A stretch of DNA of 64,000 nt from Methylomonas sp. (GTDB taxonomy: Bacteria; Pseudomonadota; Gammaproteobacteria; Methylococcales; Methylomonadaceae), in contig PESC01000056.1 of assembly GCA_002929135.1 (NCBI GenBank), positions 1-64,000 on the forward strand. The letters run 5' to 3'. The notes beneath the pieces are model-generated. The model ran no database searches. It was not told the DNA's origin and worked only from the letters and a program-made list of their open reading frames with translations. Position numbers and translations under genes: made by a program. Of the stretch, positions 9,104 through 17,712 are shown piece after piece (the stretch's first letter is position 1; each line of letters opens with the position of its first letter).

Positions 9104-10491
9104 TCGTAATCCTCGCCGCCGTAATGGCCGGCAAAATTCTCGAACCGGGTGTACTGGCCCAGAAAGGTCAGCCGTACCGTGCCCAGTGGGCCGTTACGCT
9201 GCTTGCCGATGATGAGTTCGGCCATACCTTTGTCCGGGCTGTCTTCGTTATAAACCTCGTCGCGATAGACGAAGATGATCAAATCGGCATCCTGCTCGAT
9301 CGCCCCCGATTCCCGCAAATCCGACATCACGGGCCGCTTGTTGGGGCGCTGCTCCAGATTGCGGTTGAGCTGCGACAAGGCAATGACCGGCACGGCGAGT
9401 TCCTTGGCCAGCGCCTTGAGACCGCGCGAAATGTCGGAAATCTGCTGCACACGGTTGTCGCCGCTGCTGGGCGACTGCATCAATTGCAGGTAATCGATGA
9501 CGATCAGGCCCAACTGGCCGTGTTCGCGAGTCAGCCGTCGCGCCCGCGAACGGACTTCGGTGGGCGTCAGCGCCGGGGTGTCGTCGATGAATAGCCGGGT
9601 TTCGGCCAGCAGGTTGATGGCCGAGGTCAGGCGCGGCCAGTCGTCGTCGTCGAGCTTGCCGGTGCGAACCTTGTGCTGATCGATACGGCCCAGCGACGAC
9701 ATCATCCGCATCGCCAGGGCTTCACCCGGCATCTCCATGCTGAACACCGCCACCGGCAACCCGGTTTTCAGCGCCACGTTTTCGGCCATGTTCATCGCTA
9801 CCGTGGTTTTGCCCATCGACGGCCTGCCTGCCACGATGATGAGGTCAGATGGTTGAAGGCCGGAGGTTTTTTCATCCAGGTCTGTGAAACCGGTGCTGGC
9901 GCCGGTGATGTCACCATCCCGTTCGTACAGCATTTCGATTTTGTCGACCGCCTTGGCCAGCAGCGACTTGATGGATGAAAAACCGCCTTGGCCTTTTTGT
10001 CGTTGCTCGGCGATTTCAAACACCTTGCGTTCGGCGAATTCCAGTAATTCCGCCGTTTCCCGGCCTTCCGGCGTGAAAGCCGAATCGGAAATTTCGGTGC
10101 CGATATGGATGAGCTGGCGCAATACCGAGCGATCGCGGACGATATTGGCATAAGCAACGATATTGGCCGCACTGGGCGTTTCGGCGGCCAGCATGCCGAG
10201 ATAAGCCAGACCGCCAATGTCGTGCAATTCGCCGCGTGCCTCCAGCACTTCCGACAAGGTCACCACATCGAACGGATCCTGTTTTTCCGCCAGTTGCGCG
10301 ATGGCGCGGAAAATCAGTTTGTGGTCGCGGCGGTAGAAGTCGTCTTCGCCCAGTTTGTCGGCGACTGAATCCCAGGTCTGGTTGTCGAGCATCAGGCCGC
10401 CGAGTACCGATTGCTCGGCCTGCATCGAGTTCGGCGGCACTTTTAACGATTCAACGGCGTGGTCTGGGGGGTAAAAATAGTCGTTGGCCAT
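9100..10491 (-). CDS. dnaB: replicative DNA helicase DnaB
   Basis: DnaB is the hexameric 5'-3' helicase of the replication fork. The 463-residue protein has the N-terminal DnaB domain (PPNSMQAEQSVLGGLMLDN near the start), a linker, and a RecA-like motor with Walker A GRPSMGKTT and the SDLRESGAIEQDAD segment. There is no sign of an intein. It is the first gene of a dnaB-alr-radA run. The 5' flank (10492-10606) shows no other gene. Confidence 0.96.
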   Translation of the reverse strand: MANDYFYPPDHAVESLKVPPNSMQAEQSVLGGLMLDNQTWDSVADKLGEDDFYRRDHKLIFRAIAQLAEKQDPFDVVTLSEVLEARGELHDIGGLAYLGMLAAETPSAANIVAYANIVRDRSVLRQLIHIGTEISDSAFTPEGRETAELLEFAERKVFEIAEQRQKGQGGFSSIKSLLAKAVDKIEMLYERDGDITGASTGFTDLDEKTSGLQPSDLIIVAGRPSMGKTTVAMNMAENVALKTGLPVAVFSMEMPGEALAMRMMSSLGRIDQHKVRTGKLDDDDWPRLTSAINLLAETRLFIDDTPALTPTEVRSRARRLTREHGQLGLIVIDYLQLMQSPSSGDNRVQQISDISRGLKALAKELAVPVIALSQLNRNLEQRPNKRPVMSDLRESGAIEQDADLIIFVYRDEVYNEDSPDKGMAELIIGKQRNGPLGTVRLTFLGQYTRFENFAGHYGGEDYE

Positions 10492-10606
10492 GGGCGGGCA
10501 GTGGGGGGTGCCAAAGAAAAGGCAGGCATTATAATCGACCCGGCCATGGCGACAGGACGTTCAGTCACCCGGTTATTTTGACCGATGTTCGCTGTATGTG
10601 GGAATC

Positions 10607-10727
10607 AGGAGACTGTCCGAGAAGGCAAAATTTCAAAATTAACAACTACATATAGTGTCTATAGCCAGGATAATCCGCTATATGTAGTGCTAAAAATTTT
10701 GATAGCGCTATTCCCGGACAGCTTCCT
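10607..10727. mobile_element. MITE-like element, 121 bp, with palindromic core
   Basis: The left end AGGAGACTGTCCGAGAA (10607-10623) and the right end, whose complement is AGGAAGCTGTCCGGGAA (10711-10727), form 17-bp terminal inverted repeats with three mismatches. Inside, ACTACATATAG (10645-10655) is perfectly inverted at 10678-10688, and CAAAATTT-type blocks also mirror each other, so most of the element can fold on itself. It has no ORF. Closely related end sequences occur at 58819-58869, which supports a repeat family. The parent transposase is not in the window and target duplications are not obvious. Confidence 0.6.
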
Positions 10728-10830
10728 AGGCATTGTGGCCGACATGAAGCTGTGTTGGCTGAATGCGTTGCACCAGCCTTATCTGGTGCTGCACTGTGGC
10801 TGGTTGAATCCCTGTTTTTGAGGCTGCTAT

Positions 10831-10857
10831 GCGTTCCCTCGCGGAGCGCGGGAACGA
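10831..10857. repeat. REP-like palindrome (copy 1)
   Basis: GCGTTCCCTCGCGGAGCGCG followed by GGAACGAG forms a hairpin with CGTTCCC/GGGAACG arms. It belongs to the family of 'cgttcccacgctccgcgtgggaa' palindromes seen again near 14592, 16833 and 22360. It lies just beyond the stop of the minus-strand pterin gene. Confidence 0.6.
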
Positions 10858-10874
10858 GAAAAACGAGAAAACGT

Positions 10875-12281
10875 TTATCGGTTTTCGTCATGCCGTTTAG
10901 CCAATGTTGTACCGGCGGGTTTGAAGGTATGCAGATCGGCTTCGGCTTCGGCACTGTCGGCGGCGCATCCCCAGGTTAGGGCTTGGTCTTGGGTGAAGCG
11001 TTTGCCCAGTTGCCAGGCGATTTGCGCACGCGCCAGTTCGACACCCAAATAAAAGGCATGACCGCCGTCGCTTTCGACGCCGAGTTTCGGGAACAGGTCG
11101 AACGGATCGCGTGCGGTGTGGAAGCCGTCGCGGTTGAAGACGTGCAGGCCGTCGCGGCTGACCTGGATGCGATAGCTTGGGTCTTTGATTTCGGCGGCGA
11201 GGGCGGCGATTTCGTCCAGCGTGTACGGAAACGGCGCTATGTCGTGCATGGTTAGTAAATCCGCCGCGATGTGTTTGGGCAGGCTGTCGGCTTGTTTGGC
11301 TGCGTACATGATGCGGCGGGCACGATCGGCTTCGCGGATGGCGCGGCAGGCATGTTGGCTGACTTCCGTGGCCAGGATGTGGTTGATGTTGAGTTCCGAG
11401 CAAATGCCCAGTAACAAGGCGTTGATGCCTGAGGTATCGGCATGGGTGAGTTCGGTGAGGTTACCAACGCCCAGCATCATGTCGATCTCGGGGTGGCGCT
11501 GGCGCAACTGGTAATTGCGCACGATGGATTCGGTGAAGCCGAAGTGGATGGGATCGAGTATCGGGTCGACGATGAAGGCGCGGTTCTTGCGTTGTAGGCG
11601 GTCGATGGCGGCGTCCAGCGTAGTTAAATCGCCGTGAACTGTGGGGATGAGGATGGGGGTGGCGGCAACTTCGTCGGCAATCCACAGGCTTTTTTCGGTC
11701 AGGCTCAGCAGGTAATCGGCACCGGCGCGGCCACCGGTGAGCAGGTCGTCGTCGGTTAGCGAGTCGATGCTGACGCTGAAGCCTTCCTGTTTCAGCGTGC
11801 GTATGCTGTCGGCCAGGTGCGGAAACGCTGTGCCGGGCAGGCAGCCAATGTCGATGACGTCGGCCCCATTCTTTCGGTAATACTGCGCACGTTCGATGAT
11901 GGCGTCGACACTGATGTTGGGTGCATCGACGATTTCGGCGAAAATTTTGACGCGATAGTCCGACAGGTCGTAACGATGCGCATCTTTGCCGAAGTATTGC
12001 GGCAGGTCTTTGACTTCTTCCGGCCCGCGCTCGACCGGCACGCCCAGGTGTTGCGATAAGGCTTCGATGTCGCCCCGACAGCGGCCGGGAATGACGATGC
12101 GGGTGGCGCCGTCGGTGTCGGTCAGGCGGCGGGCGATCATGTCGGTGGTCATCAGCGCGGCCACTTTGACGCCCATTTCCCTGACCTTGTAATAAAACTC
12201 CGGTGCCATGGCTGCCAGAATTTGGCGCAACTGCTTTTCCGCCAGCTTGCCGGTCAGAAACAGGATGCGCTCATCACTCAT
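10875..12281 (-). CDS. dihydropteroate-synthase-like protein (DUF6513 type)
   Basis: This 468-residue protein combines an N-terminal domain (about residues 1-130, starting MSDERILFLTGKLAEKQLRQ) with a TIM-barrel related to dihydropteroate synthase (GADVIDIGCLPGTAFPHLAD, then ILDPIHFGF). In methylotrophs such proteins are linked to tetrahydromethanopterin biosynthesis, and the exact step is inferred. The start is ATG 12281-12279, overlapping the flavoprotein stop as ATGA. Upstream in-frame codons only read through that neighbour. It lacks canonical folP motifs, so it should not be called folP. Together with its partner it supports C1 metabolism in this organism. Confidence 0.8.
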   Translation of the reverse strand: MSDERILFLTGKLAEKQLRQILAAMAPEFYYKVREMGVKVAALMTTDMIARRLTDTDGATRIVIPGRCRGDIEALSQHLGVPVERGPEEVKDLPQYFGKDAHRYDLSDYRVKIFAEIVDAPNISVDAIIERAQYYRKNGADVIDIGCLPGTAFPHLADSIRTLKQEGFSVSIDSLTDDDLLTGGRAGADYLLSLTEKSLWIADEVAATPILIPTVHGDLTTLDAAIDRLQRKNRAFIVDPILDPIHFGFTESIVRNYQLRQRHPEIDMMLGVGNLTELTHADTSGINALLLGICSELNINHILATEVSQHACRAIREADRARRIMYAAKQADSLPKHIAADLLTMHDIAPFPYTLDEIAALAAEIKDPSYRIQVSRDGLHVFNRDGFHTARDPFDLFPKLGVESDGGHAFYLGVELARAQIAWQLGKRFTQDQALTWGCAADSAEAEADLHTFKPAGTTLAKRHDENR

Positions 12282-12817
12282 GCCAGTGTCGCCAGACGTC
12301 GGAGTACGGCATCTTTGAGTTGGTCTACACTTTCCACCACCTCGGTAAACGGAAACTGGCGAATTCTGGCGGTGCCGTCCAGGTCGATCGGCCTGGGGTA
12401 AACCATGACTTTCTTGTTGCCGGGGGCCGTGGTTTCCATGGCCGGGGCGATGTCGCACGGGTAGACAATGCTAGGTATCCGGCATTTACCGGCCTGGGAG
12501 TAAAGGTTGGTCACTAGGGTGTCGGCTATACCCAGGACACACTTGGCGATGGTGTTCGACGTGGTCGGTGCCATGACGAAGGTGTGGTAATAACCTTTGT
12601 AGAACAGGCCGACCGGCGGTGCCGATGCGGCCTTGTCGCGGTAAACCGGCACATGGGTTTTGATGTCGTTCAACGAGATGCCATACATCTTCAATACCTC
12701 TTCGCCAGCCTGACTGAGATAGAGGTCGACATCCTCCAGACCCAGCGCGAATTCAAGGCATTCCTCTATATAATGCCCCGAGCCGGTAATGGCCCAGGCT
12801 AGACGCGGTGGCTTCAT
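12278..12817 (-). CDS. DmrB/AfpA-like flavoprotein, probable dihydromethanopterin reductase
   Basis: This 179-residue flavoprotein has the flavin-decarboxylase/flavodoxin-like fold. It begins MKPPRLAWAITGSGHYIEEC and carries the PTTSNTIAKCVLGIADTLV segment typical of FMN-binding relatives, with several Cys in the second half. Homologues annotated as archaeoflavoprotein or dihydromethanopterin reductase reduce the pterin cofactor in the last step to tetrahydromethanopterin. The 4-base overlap with the DHPS-like gene supports that pathway. The start is ATG 12817; 161 bases separate it from the divergent MinD-like gene and should hold both promoters. Confidence 0.75.
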   Translation of the reverse strand: MKPPRLAWAITGSGHYIEECLEFALGLEDVDLYLSQAGEEVLKMYGISLNDIKTHVPVYRDKAASAPPVGLFYKGYYHTFVMAPTTSNTIAKCVLGIADTLVTNLYSQAGKCRIPSIVYPCDIAPAMETTAPGNKKVMVYPRPIDLDGTARIRQFPFTEVVESVDQLKDAVLRRLATLA

Positions 12818-12978
12818 GTTGGTCAAAAGATAAGAAACGGCCCGCATTATAACCGAGCACGCCATGGCTTTCGTTGTGGACTCGGGCGACGCGATGGTCG
12901 CGCTGCCGACACTACCTTGGGACAATTGGCGAAATCAGGGAGGTTGGCGATAGTGTGTACTCGCTTTTTATAAACACC

Positions 12979-14583
12979 ATGGAACACAATCACTTTATTG
13001 ACACAGCTTCTTCGTCCAATCCAACCCATCTGCTGGCGTTTGCCAGCGGACGTAGTGGTGTCGGCAAAACCTGCGTAATCACCAATGTCGCGGCGGCCAT
13101 GGTGCGTCGTGGCGTCAATGTCTGCATCCTCGACGCCGACAAGGGACAAAATAACGTCAATACTCTGCTGGGTTTGCGGCCCGAGTACACGCTGGATCAC
13201 GTTCTGAGCGGTGAGAAAACCGTCGACGACGTTTTACTCAAAACGACGGAAGGCATCGCCGTGCTGCCGGGGGCGTCGGCTATCGCTGACCTGGCCACGG
13301 GTAACATCGACAAACTCCGGCGTTTATCAAATGCACTTGCAGAACTGGAAAAAAGCTACGACTTTTTTCTGATCGATACGGCCACGGGCATTGGCGACAG
13401 CATTGTCGGCCTCATTGAAGCCACACCAACAACCTTTCTGATCGTTACGCCCGAACCCGCCACGCTCAACGATGCCTTTTCCTTGCTCAAGCTGCTGAAT
13501 GCCAAGGGGTATCGCGGACGCTTGCGCGTCGTAGTCAATCAAGCCATCGATTATCCCATCGCAAGCGAAACCTATCGCCGCTTCGCCAACGCGGTTGAAA
13601 AACACCTCCAACTCAATGTGGAGTATGGCGGCTTTATCGCTCGGGACGATAACGTGCCGCGTTCTGTGGCGTTACAGGTGCCGGTGATCGATCTGGCGGC
13701 AGATTCGCCCGCCAGCCGCTGCCTGTATGCCTTGACCGACAATGTCTTGAAATACATTGGCCACAACGACACCCCGGTCGGTTTGAGCGATTACTGCCAG
13801 ACGTTGCAGAAAGGCAATGCGCCGACATTCCCGGATATCGATGATGCGTTTGGTATTCCGCTTGCCACGGCAACCAAGCCGACAGCACTGGATTTCGAAC
13901 ATCTGGCCTTGCAACTGGCGGGCGCAGTCAACAGCACCGACGCCGATCGTACACGCATCGATCGGGCGCTATCGGATTTGATAGACGCCTATGTGCGTCG
14001 TTTCGAGCGCTTCCCGGCACCGGCCCGGCAATGGTTTTTCCGCTGGCTGGAAACCGAAGAATACTCCGCCGCCCGCCTGCTGGAGCTGACGGCAACCCTG
14101 GAGGCGCTGCACATGGCACGCCATCGCAAGCCACTGTTTACACTGGAAGACAGTGTGGCGCGGCTGGTTGCGCAATGCCAGGGGTCGCAACAGCGTTTCA
14201 AGGCGCTGATCGATCATTTACGCGCTGCGTTTCGCCAGGCCTTCAAAACCGACGTCATTGATGCTCGGCGTGAAGTATTGGCCGTTATCAAGAGCGAGGA
14301 CTTCAGCGAGGCGCGGTTCGAGGCTCTGCTGTCCGAATTGCGCGAAGCTCACAGGCAACGGTTTGGCCATGCCTATCGCGGCCAGAGTGAACGGCTGATT
14401 GAATCCACACTAAACGCATTGAGCGGCATGGACGCAGAAGAACAGCGTATCAGGCAGCAGATCGACGCGCTGATGGAGAGCTTCCACCATCTCATCACCC
14501 GGCGGGATACCTTATTGAACCAGCTTACCGATGGCCAGGATGACGAAGCCCGCCCGGCATCGAGAAGCGTTGGCGACAGCTAA
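12979..14583 (+). CDS. MinD/ParA-family ATPase with long helical C-terminal domain
   Basis: This is a 534-residue protein. Residues 15-275 form a FlhG/MinD2-type ATPase: a deviant Walker A GRSGVGKT (residues 24-31, with Arg-Ser in place of the usual Lys-Gly), CILDADKGQNN, and FFLIDTATGIGDS. The remaining 250 residues are charged and helical, with heptad-like stretches (about 440-510), and match no family I can name. Such ATPases position flagella, pili or other machines at the cell pole, but no such genes are near. The start at ATG 12979 is chosen because the homologous region begins there. It is divergent from the pterin genes. Confidence 0.8.
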   Translation: MEHNHFIDTASSSNPTHLLAFASGRSGVGKTCVITNVAAAMVRRGVNVCILDADKGQNNVNTLLGLRPEYTLDHVLSGEKTVDDVLLKTTEGIAVLPGASAIADLATGNIDKLRRLSNALAELEKSYDFFLIDTATGIGDSIVGLIEATPTTFLIVTPEPATLNDAFSLLKLLNAKGYRGRLRVVVNQAIDYPIASETYRRFANAVEKHLQLNVEYGGFIARDDNVPRSVALQVPVIDLAADSPASRCLYALTDNVLKYIGHNDTPVGLSDYCQTLQKGNAPTFPDIDDAFGIPLATATKPTALDFEHLALQLAGAVNSTDADRTRIDRALSDLIDAYVRRFERFPAPARQWFFRWLETEEYSAARLLELTATLEALHMARHRKPLFTLEDSVARLVAQCQGSQQRFKALIDHLRAAFRQAFKTDVIDARREVLAVIKSEDFSEARFEALLSELREAHRQRFGHAYRGQSERLIESTLNALSGMDAEEQRIRQQIDALMESFHHLITRRDTLLNQLTDGQDDEARPASRSVGDS

Positions 14584-14591
14584 GGATTTTT

Positions 14592-14690
14592 CGTTCCCAC
14601 GCTCTGTGCGGGAATGCATACGAACGTTGCAAGAGGGTAAACCTGCGTAGAAAAGCCGGTATGGGTTTCCACGGAGACCGTGGGAACCAG
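14592..14690. repeat. REP-like palindrome pair (copy 2)
   Basis: CGTTCCCACGCTCTGTGCGG (from 14592) plus GAATGC, and about 50 bases later GGTTTCCACGGAGACCGTGG plus GAACC (14664-14688), form two hairpins in the typical head-to-tail layout of REP/BIME repeats. They fill the gap between convergent genes and may also terminate transcription. Confidence 0.6.
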
Positions 14691-14754
14691 AAAAATCGCG
14701 TATCGAATGCGGGTTGCCGTCGCTATAAGTCAACAGCATTGGAGTGGCGGAGGT

Positions 14755-15243
14755 TCAAATAGCGGCTGCCAACTGCCGATAGGCACCGCTGTAGTACAGC
14801 AATGGCTCGCCGCTGCGGCAAATGACTTTCTGCACTTCGGCGATGACAACCCAGTGGGTACCGGCCAACACCTGTTGCACCACTGTGCATTCCAGGCTGG
14901 CCAGCGCCTCGGTCAGAATGGGGGCGCCGTTATCGCCGGTTTCCCAGGCAACCTGGGCAAAGCGCTCTTCCTGCGTAGTGCCACCGGCAAACTGATTGGA
15001 TACCGCCTGCTGCTGGCTCGTCAGTATGTTGACGGCAAACTGCCGGGTTTCGAGCACGATAGCGCCGGTATCGGTGAGCTGGTTCAGGCACACCAGTATC
15101 TGTGGTGGTTCGATTGACAGGCTGCTGAACGACGTCGCCGTCATGCCTTTCAGCCCCTGTTCTTCCGATTGCGCGGTCACGACGGTGACGCCACTGGCCC
15201 ACAGTTTGAGTGCGTTTTTGAATTGATTTGCATCGACAGTCAT
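14755..15243 (-). CDS. flavin reductase family protein (HpaC-like)
   Basis: This 162-residue FMN-binding split-barrel protein contains GVTVVTAQSEEQGLKGMTAT, SFSSLSIEPPQILVCLN and the ETRQFAVNIL strand, all typical of NAD(P)H:flavin oxidoreductases that feed reduced flavin to two-component monooxygenases. No partner monooxygenase is adjacent. Of three Met codons, the ATG at 15243 is preferred because AAAGGA lies 5 bases upstream. The others would place the codon on top of that ribosome binding site. It follows lysS by 36 bases on the same strand and may be co-transcribed. Confidence 0.85.
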   Translation of the reverse strand: MTVDANQFKNALKLWASGVTVVTAQSEEQGLKGMTATSFSSLSIEPPQILVCLNQLTDTGAIVLETRQFAVNILTSQQQAVSNQFAGGTTQEERFAQVAWETGDNGAPILTEALASLECTVVQQVLAGTHWVVIAEVQKVICRSGEPLLYYSGAYRQLAAAI

Positions 15244-15279
15244 AATCATCCTTTTCAAAGCGGGCTGTTCATCAGCCCT

Positions 15280-16779
15280 TCAACAGTTTTTCGTCCGCAT
15301 GTGCGGAAACAGCAGCACGTCGCGGATGCTGGCCGAGTTGGTGAACAACATCACCAGACGATCGATGCCTATGCCTTCACCGGCGGTGGGCGGCATACCG
15401 TGTTCCAGTGCCGTAATGTAATCGGCATCAAAGTGCATGGCTTCGTTGTCGCCGGCTTCCTTGTCTTCCACTTGTTTGCGAAAACGCTCGGCCTGATCCT
15501 CGGCATCGTTCAACTCGGTGAAACCATTGGCGATTTCACGGCCACCAACGAAAAACTCGAAGCGGTCGGTGACATGCGGGTCGTGGTCATTACGCCTTGC
15601 CAGCGGCGAGACTTCCACCGGATACGCCGTGATGAAGGTTGGGTTCATCAAACGGTGCTCGACGGTTTTTTCAAATATCTCGATCTGCACCTTGCCCAGG
15701 CCATAACCGGGTTTGAGCGGAATTTTCAGACGCTCTGCCGTCCTGGTTGCAGCGTCCAGCGTGGTCAGATCGGCCATGCTCAAGCCGGGGTTGCAGTGCA
15801 GGATAGCTTCCAGCACCGTCATCCGTGCAAACGGTTTGCCGAAATCGTAGGTTTCGCCCTGATACTCGATGGCGCTCTGGCCGACGATGTCTTGGGCGAT
15901 ACCGCGCAACATGGCTTCGGTAAGATCCATCAGGTCATCGTATTCGGCATAGGCCTGGTAGAACTCCAGCATGGTGAATTCCGGGTTGTGCCGGGTCGAC
16001 AAACCTTCGTTGCGGAAATTGCGGTTGATTTCGAATACCCGTTCGAAGCCGCCGACCACCAGACGCTTCAGGTACAGTTCGGGGGCGATGCGCAGATACA
16101 AATCCATGTCCAGCGCGTTATGGAATGTGGTGAACGGTCTGGCGGTGGCGCCGCCCGGAATCACCTGCATCATCGGCGTTTCCACTTCCAGGAAGTCGCG
16201 ATGGCTCAGAAATTCGCGGATGTAGTTGACGATTTTAGAGCGCATGACAAAGGTGTTACGGGCGTCGCCGCTCATGATCAAATCCAGGTAACGCTGGCGG
16301 TATTTGATTTCCTGATCGGCCAGGCCATGGAATTTTTCCGGCAAGGGCCGCAAGGCCTTGGTCAACAGGCGAATGTCGTCAACTTTGACGCTCAATTCAC
16401 CGGTTTTGGTCTTGAATAGCACCCCTTCGGCGCCGAGGATGTCGCCGATGTCCCACTTCTTGAACTGATCGTTGTACAAGCCATCCGCCAGATTGTCGCG
16501 TGCCACGTAAACCTGAATCTGGCCCGACATATCCTGCAAATGACAGAAACTGGCCTTGCCCATGATACGGCGCGTCATCATCCGGCCAGCCACCTTGACC
16601 CGAACCGGCTCTGCCAGTAATTCGTCCTCGGATTTGTCGCCATATTCGGCCAGCAGTTCGCCCGCCACGACGTTGCGGCGAAAATCGGTTGGAAAGGCAA
16701 CGCCCTCTTCCCGGATGGCATTGAGCTTTTCCCGGCGTTGCCTGATTTGTTCCTGTTCGTCTTGCACGAGTTCTGACAT
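15280..16779 (-). CDS. lysS: lysyl-tRNA synthetase, class II
   Basis: This enzyme charges tRNA-Lys. At 499 residues it is of normal length. The N-terminal OB-fold anticodon domain includes [20 protein letters not shown]. The catalytic core has motif 2 ([20 protein letters not shown]) and motif 3 ([13 protein letters not shown]). It is probably the first gene of a two-gene unit with the flavin reductase. Confidence 0.97.
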   Translation of the reverse strand: MSELVQDEQEQIRQRREKLNAIREEGVAFPTDFRRNVVAGELLAEYGDKSEDELLAEPVRVKVAGRMMTRRIMGKASFCHLQDMSGQIQVYVARDNLADGLYNDQFKKWDIGDILGAEGVLFKTKTGELSVKVDDIRLLTKALRPLPEKFHGLADQEIKYRQRYLDLIMSGDARNTFVMRSKIVNYIREFLSHRDFLEVETPMMQVIPGGATARPFTTFHNALDMDLYLRIAPELYLKRLVVGGFERVFEINRNFRNEGLSTRHNPEFTMLEFYQAYAEYDDLMDLTEAMLRGIAQDIVGQSAIEYQGETYDFGKPFARMTVLEAILHCNPGLSMADLTTLDAATRTAERLKIPLKPGYGLGKVQIEIFEKTVEHRLMNPTFITAYPVEVSPLARRNDHDPHVTDRFEFFVGGREIANGFTELNDAEDQAERFRKQVEDKEAGDNEAMHFDADYITALEHGMPPTAGEGIGIDRLVMLFTNSASIRDVLLFPHMRTKNC

Positions 16780-16808
16780 GGAATGATTCTAAAGTTAAGT
16801 GAATTGGT

Positions 16809-16974
16809 AACTATTCAGCGTCCAGTTGGCTCCTCGTTCCCACGCTCCGCGTGGGAATGCCACCTGCCGCGCTCTGCGCGGCGTAAGCGTTCGGGACGCA
16901 GAGCGTCTCGGTCTGCGTTCCCACGCGGAGCGTGGGAACGAGAACATGGCCCGTTCCTGCGTCGCTGAATAGTT
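16809..16974. repeat. composite palindromic repeat (copy 3) with outer inverted repeat
   Basis: A core at 16833-16942 has two mirrored REP-like units (CGTTCCCACGCTCCGCGTGG plus GAA at one end, its complement at the other) and an inner palindrome around GCGCTCTGCGCGGC. Outside, AACTATTCAGCG at 16809-16820 is exactly inverted at 16963-16974, so the whole 166-bp block is symmetrical. The CAACTATTCAG motif appears once more at 23681-23692. The block could be a non-autonomous mobile repeat. It occupies most of the lysS-YfiR gap (16780-17175), in which I see no gene. Confidence 0.6.
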
Positions 16975-17175
16975 GCAGTGAATTTAGGTTAGGTAGCCAA
17001 TTATAAAGCCAGGAAACCCGGCAGGCTTGCATTTCTGCCGTGGTAAAGCCCGTCGGCATTGCCGTTGTCGATGAGGGAAAAGGCCAGTATGCTGGCGGCG
17101 AGCTTTGTCAAGTACAATCCGGCAGCCATTAAAATTGAACTACGCTTGATTGACCGCCTGCAATCACCATCCTTG

Positions 17176-17712
17176 ATGTCACATTTCCGCCGCCTGCCAT
17201 CGTTCAGTATCGTTGCCGTGTTTGTCGGCCTGGCGATGGTTGCGGCATTGGCTTTCGCCCAGGGTGATGCCGAGCTGGAATATAAAATCAAGGCGGCTTA
17301 TCTCTACAACTTCACCAAGTTCATTCAATGGCCACCCAAAAACAGCAGCGTCTTCACGATCTGCATCGTCGGTGACGATCTTTTCGCTGGCTTGATCGAT
17401 GAGTTGGAAACCCGGCAGGCGTTTGGCAAACCCATACAAATCCAGCGCAACATGGCATCGAGGTCTGTCGATGGCTGTGATATGGCCTATGTCGGTCGCA
17501 AGGAGGCTTTGCCGAAATCCGGGCTGCATGGCGTGCTCACGGTCGGCAGCGATGCAGGCTTCGTCGAAGCGGGCGGCATGATCGGGTTCGTCGTCGAAGA
17601 CCACAAGATCAAACTGCACATCAATCTGTCGGCAATCAGGCATAGCGGTCTGGACATCAGCGCCAAACTGCTGGAAGTGGCTACCGTGATACGGGAGAAC
17701 GGCCATGACTAA
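17176..17712 (+). CDS. YfiR-family periplasmic protein
   Basis: This 178-residue secreted protein has a signal peptide ending ALAFA near residue 29 and the YfiR/DUF4154 start EYKIKAAYLYNFTKFIQWP. YfiR in Pseudomonas is the periplasmic repressor of the diguanylate cyclase YfiN. Here the next gene, overlapping by 8 bases, is a membrane GGDEF/EAL protein with a periplasmic CHASE8-type sensor, so direct control is likely (inference). The start is ATG 17176; upstream in-frame codons lack signal-peptide character. Confidence 0.85.
   Translation: MSHFRRLPSFSIVAVFVGLAMVAALAFAQGDAELEYKIKAAYLYNFTKFIQWPPKNSSVFTICIVGDDLFAGLIDELETRQAFGKPIQIQRNMASRSVDGCDMAYVGRKEALPKSGLHGVLTVGSDAGFVEAGGMIGFVVEDHKIKLHINLSAIRHSGLDISAKLLEVATVIRENGHD

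Noticed and set aside
12279-12458. N-terminal extension of the DHPS-like protein
   Set aside because: The extra 59 residues are the shifted frame of the overlapping flavoprotein gene; the ATG at 12281 fits the family start.
15169-16419. Plus-strand frame of 416 codons over lysS
   Set aside because: Antisense to a conserved synthetase and rich in residues typical of shadow frames; no independent support.
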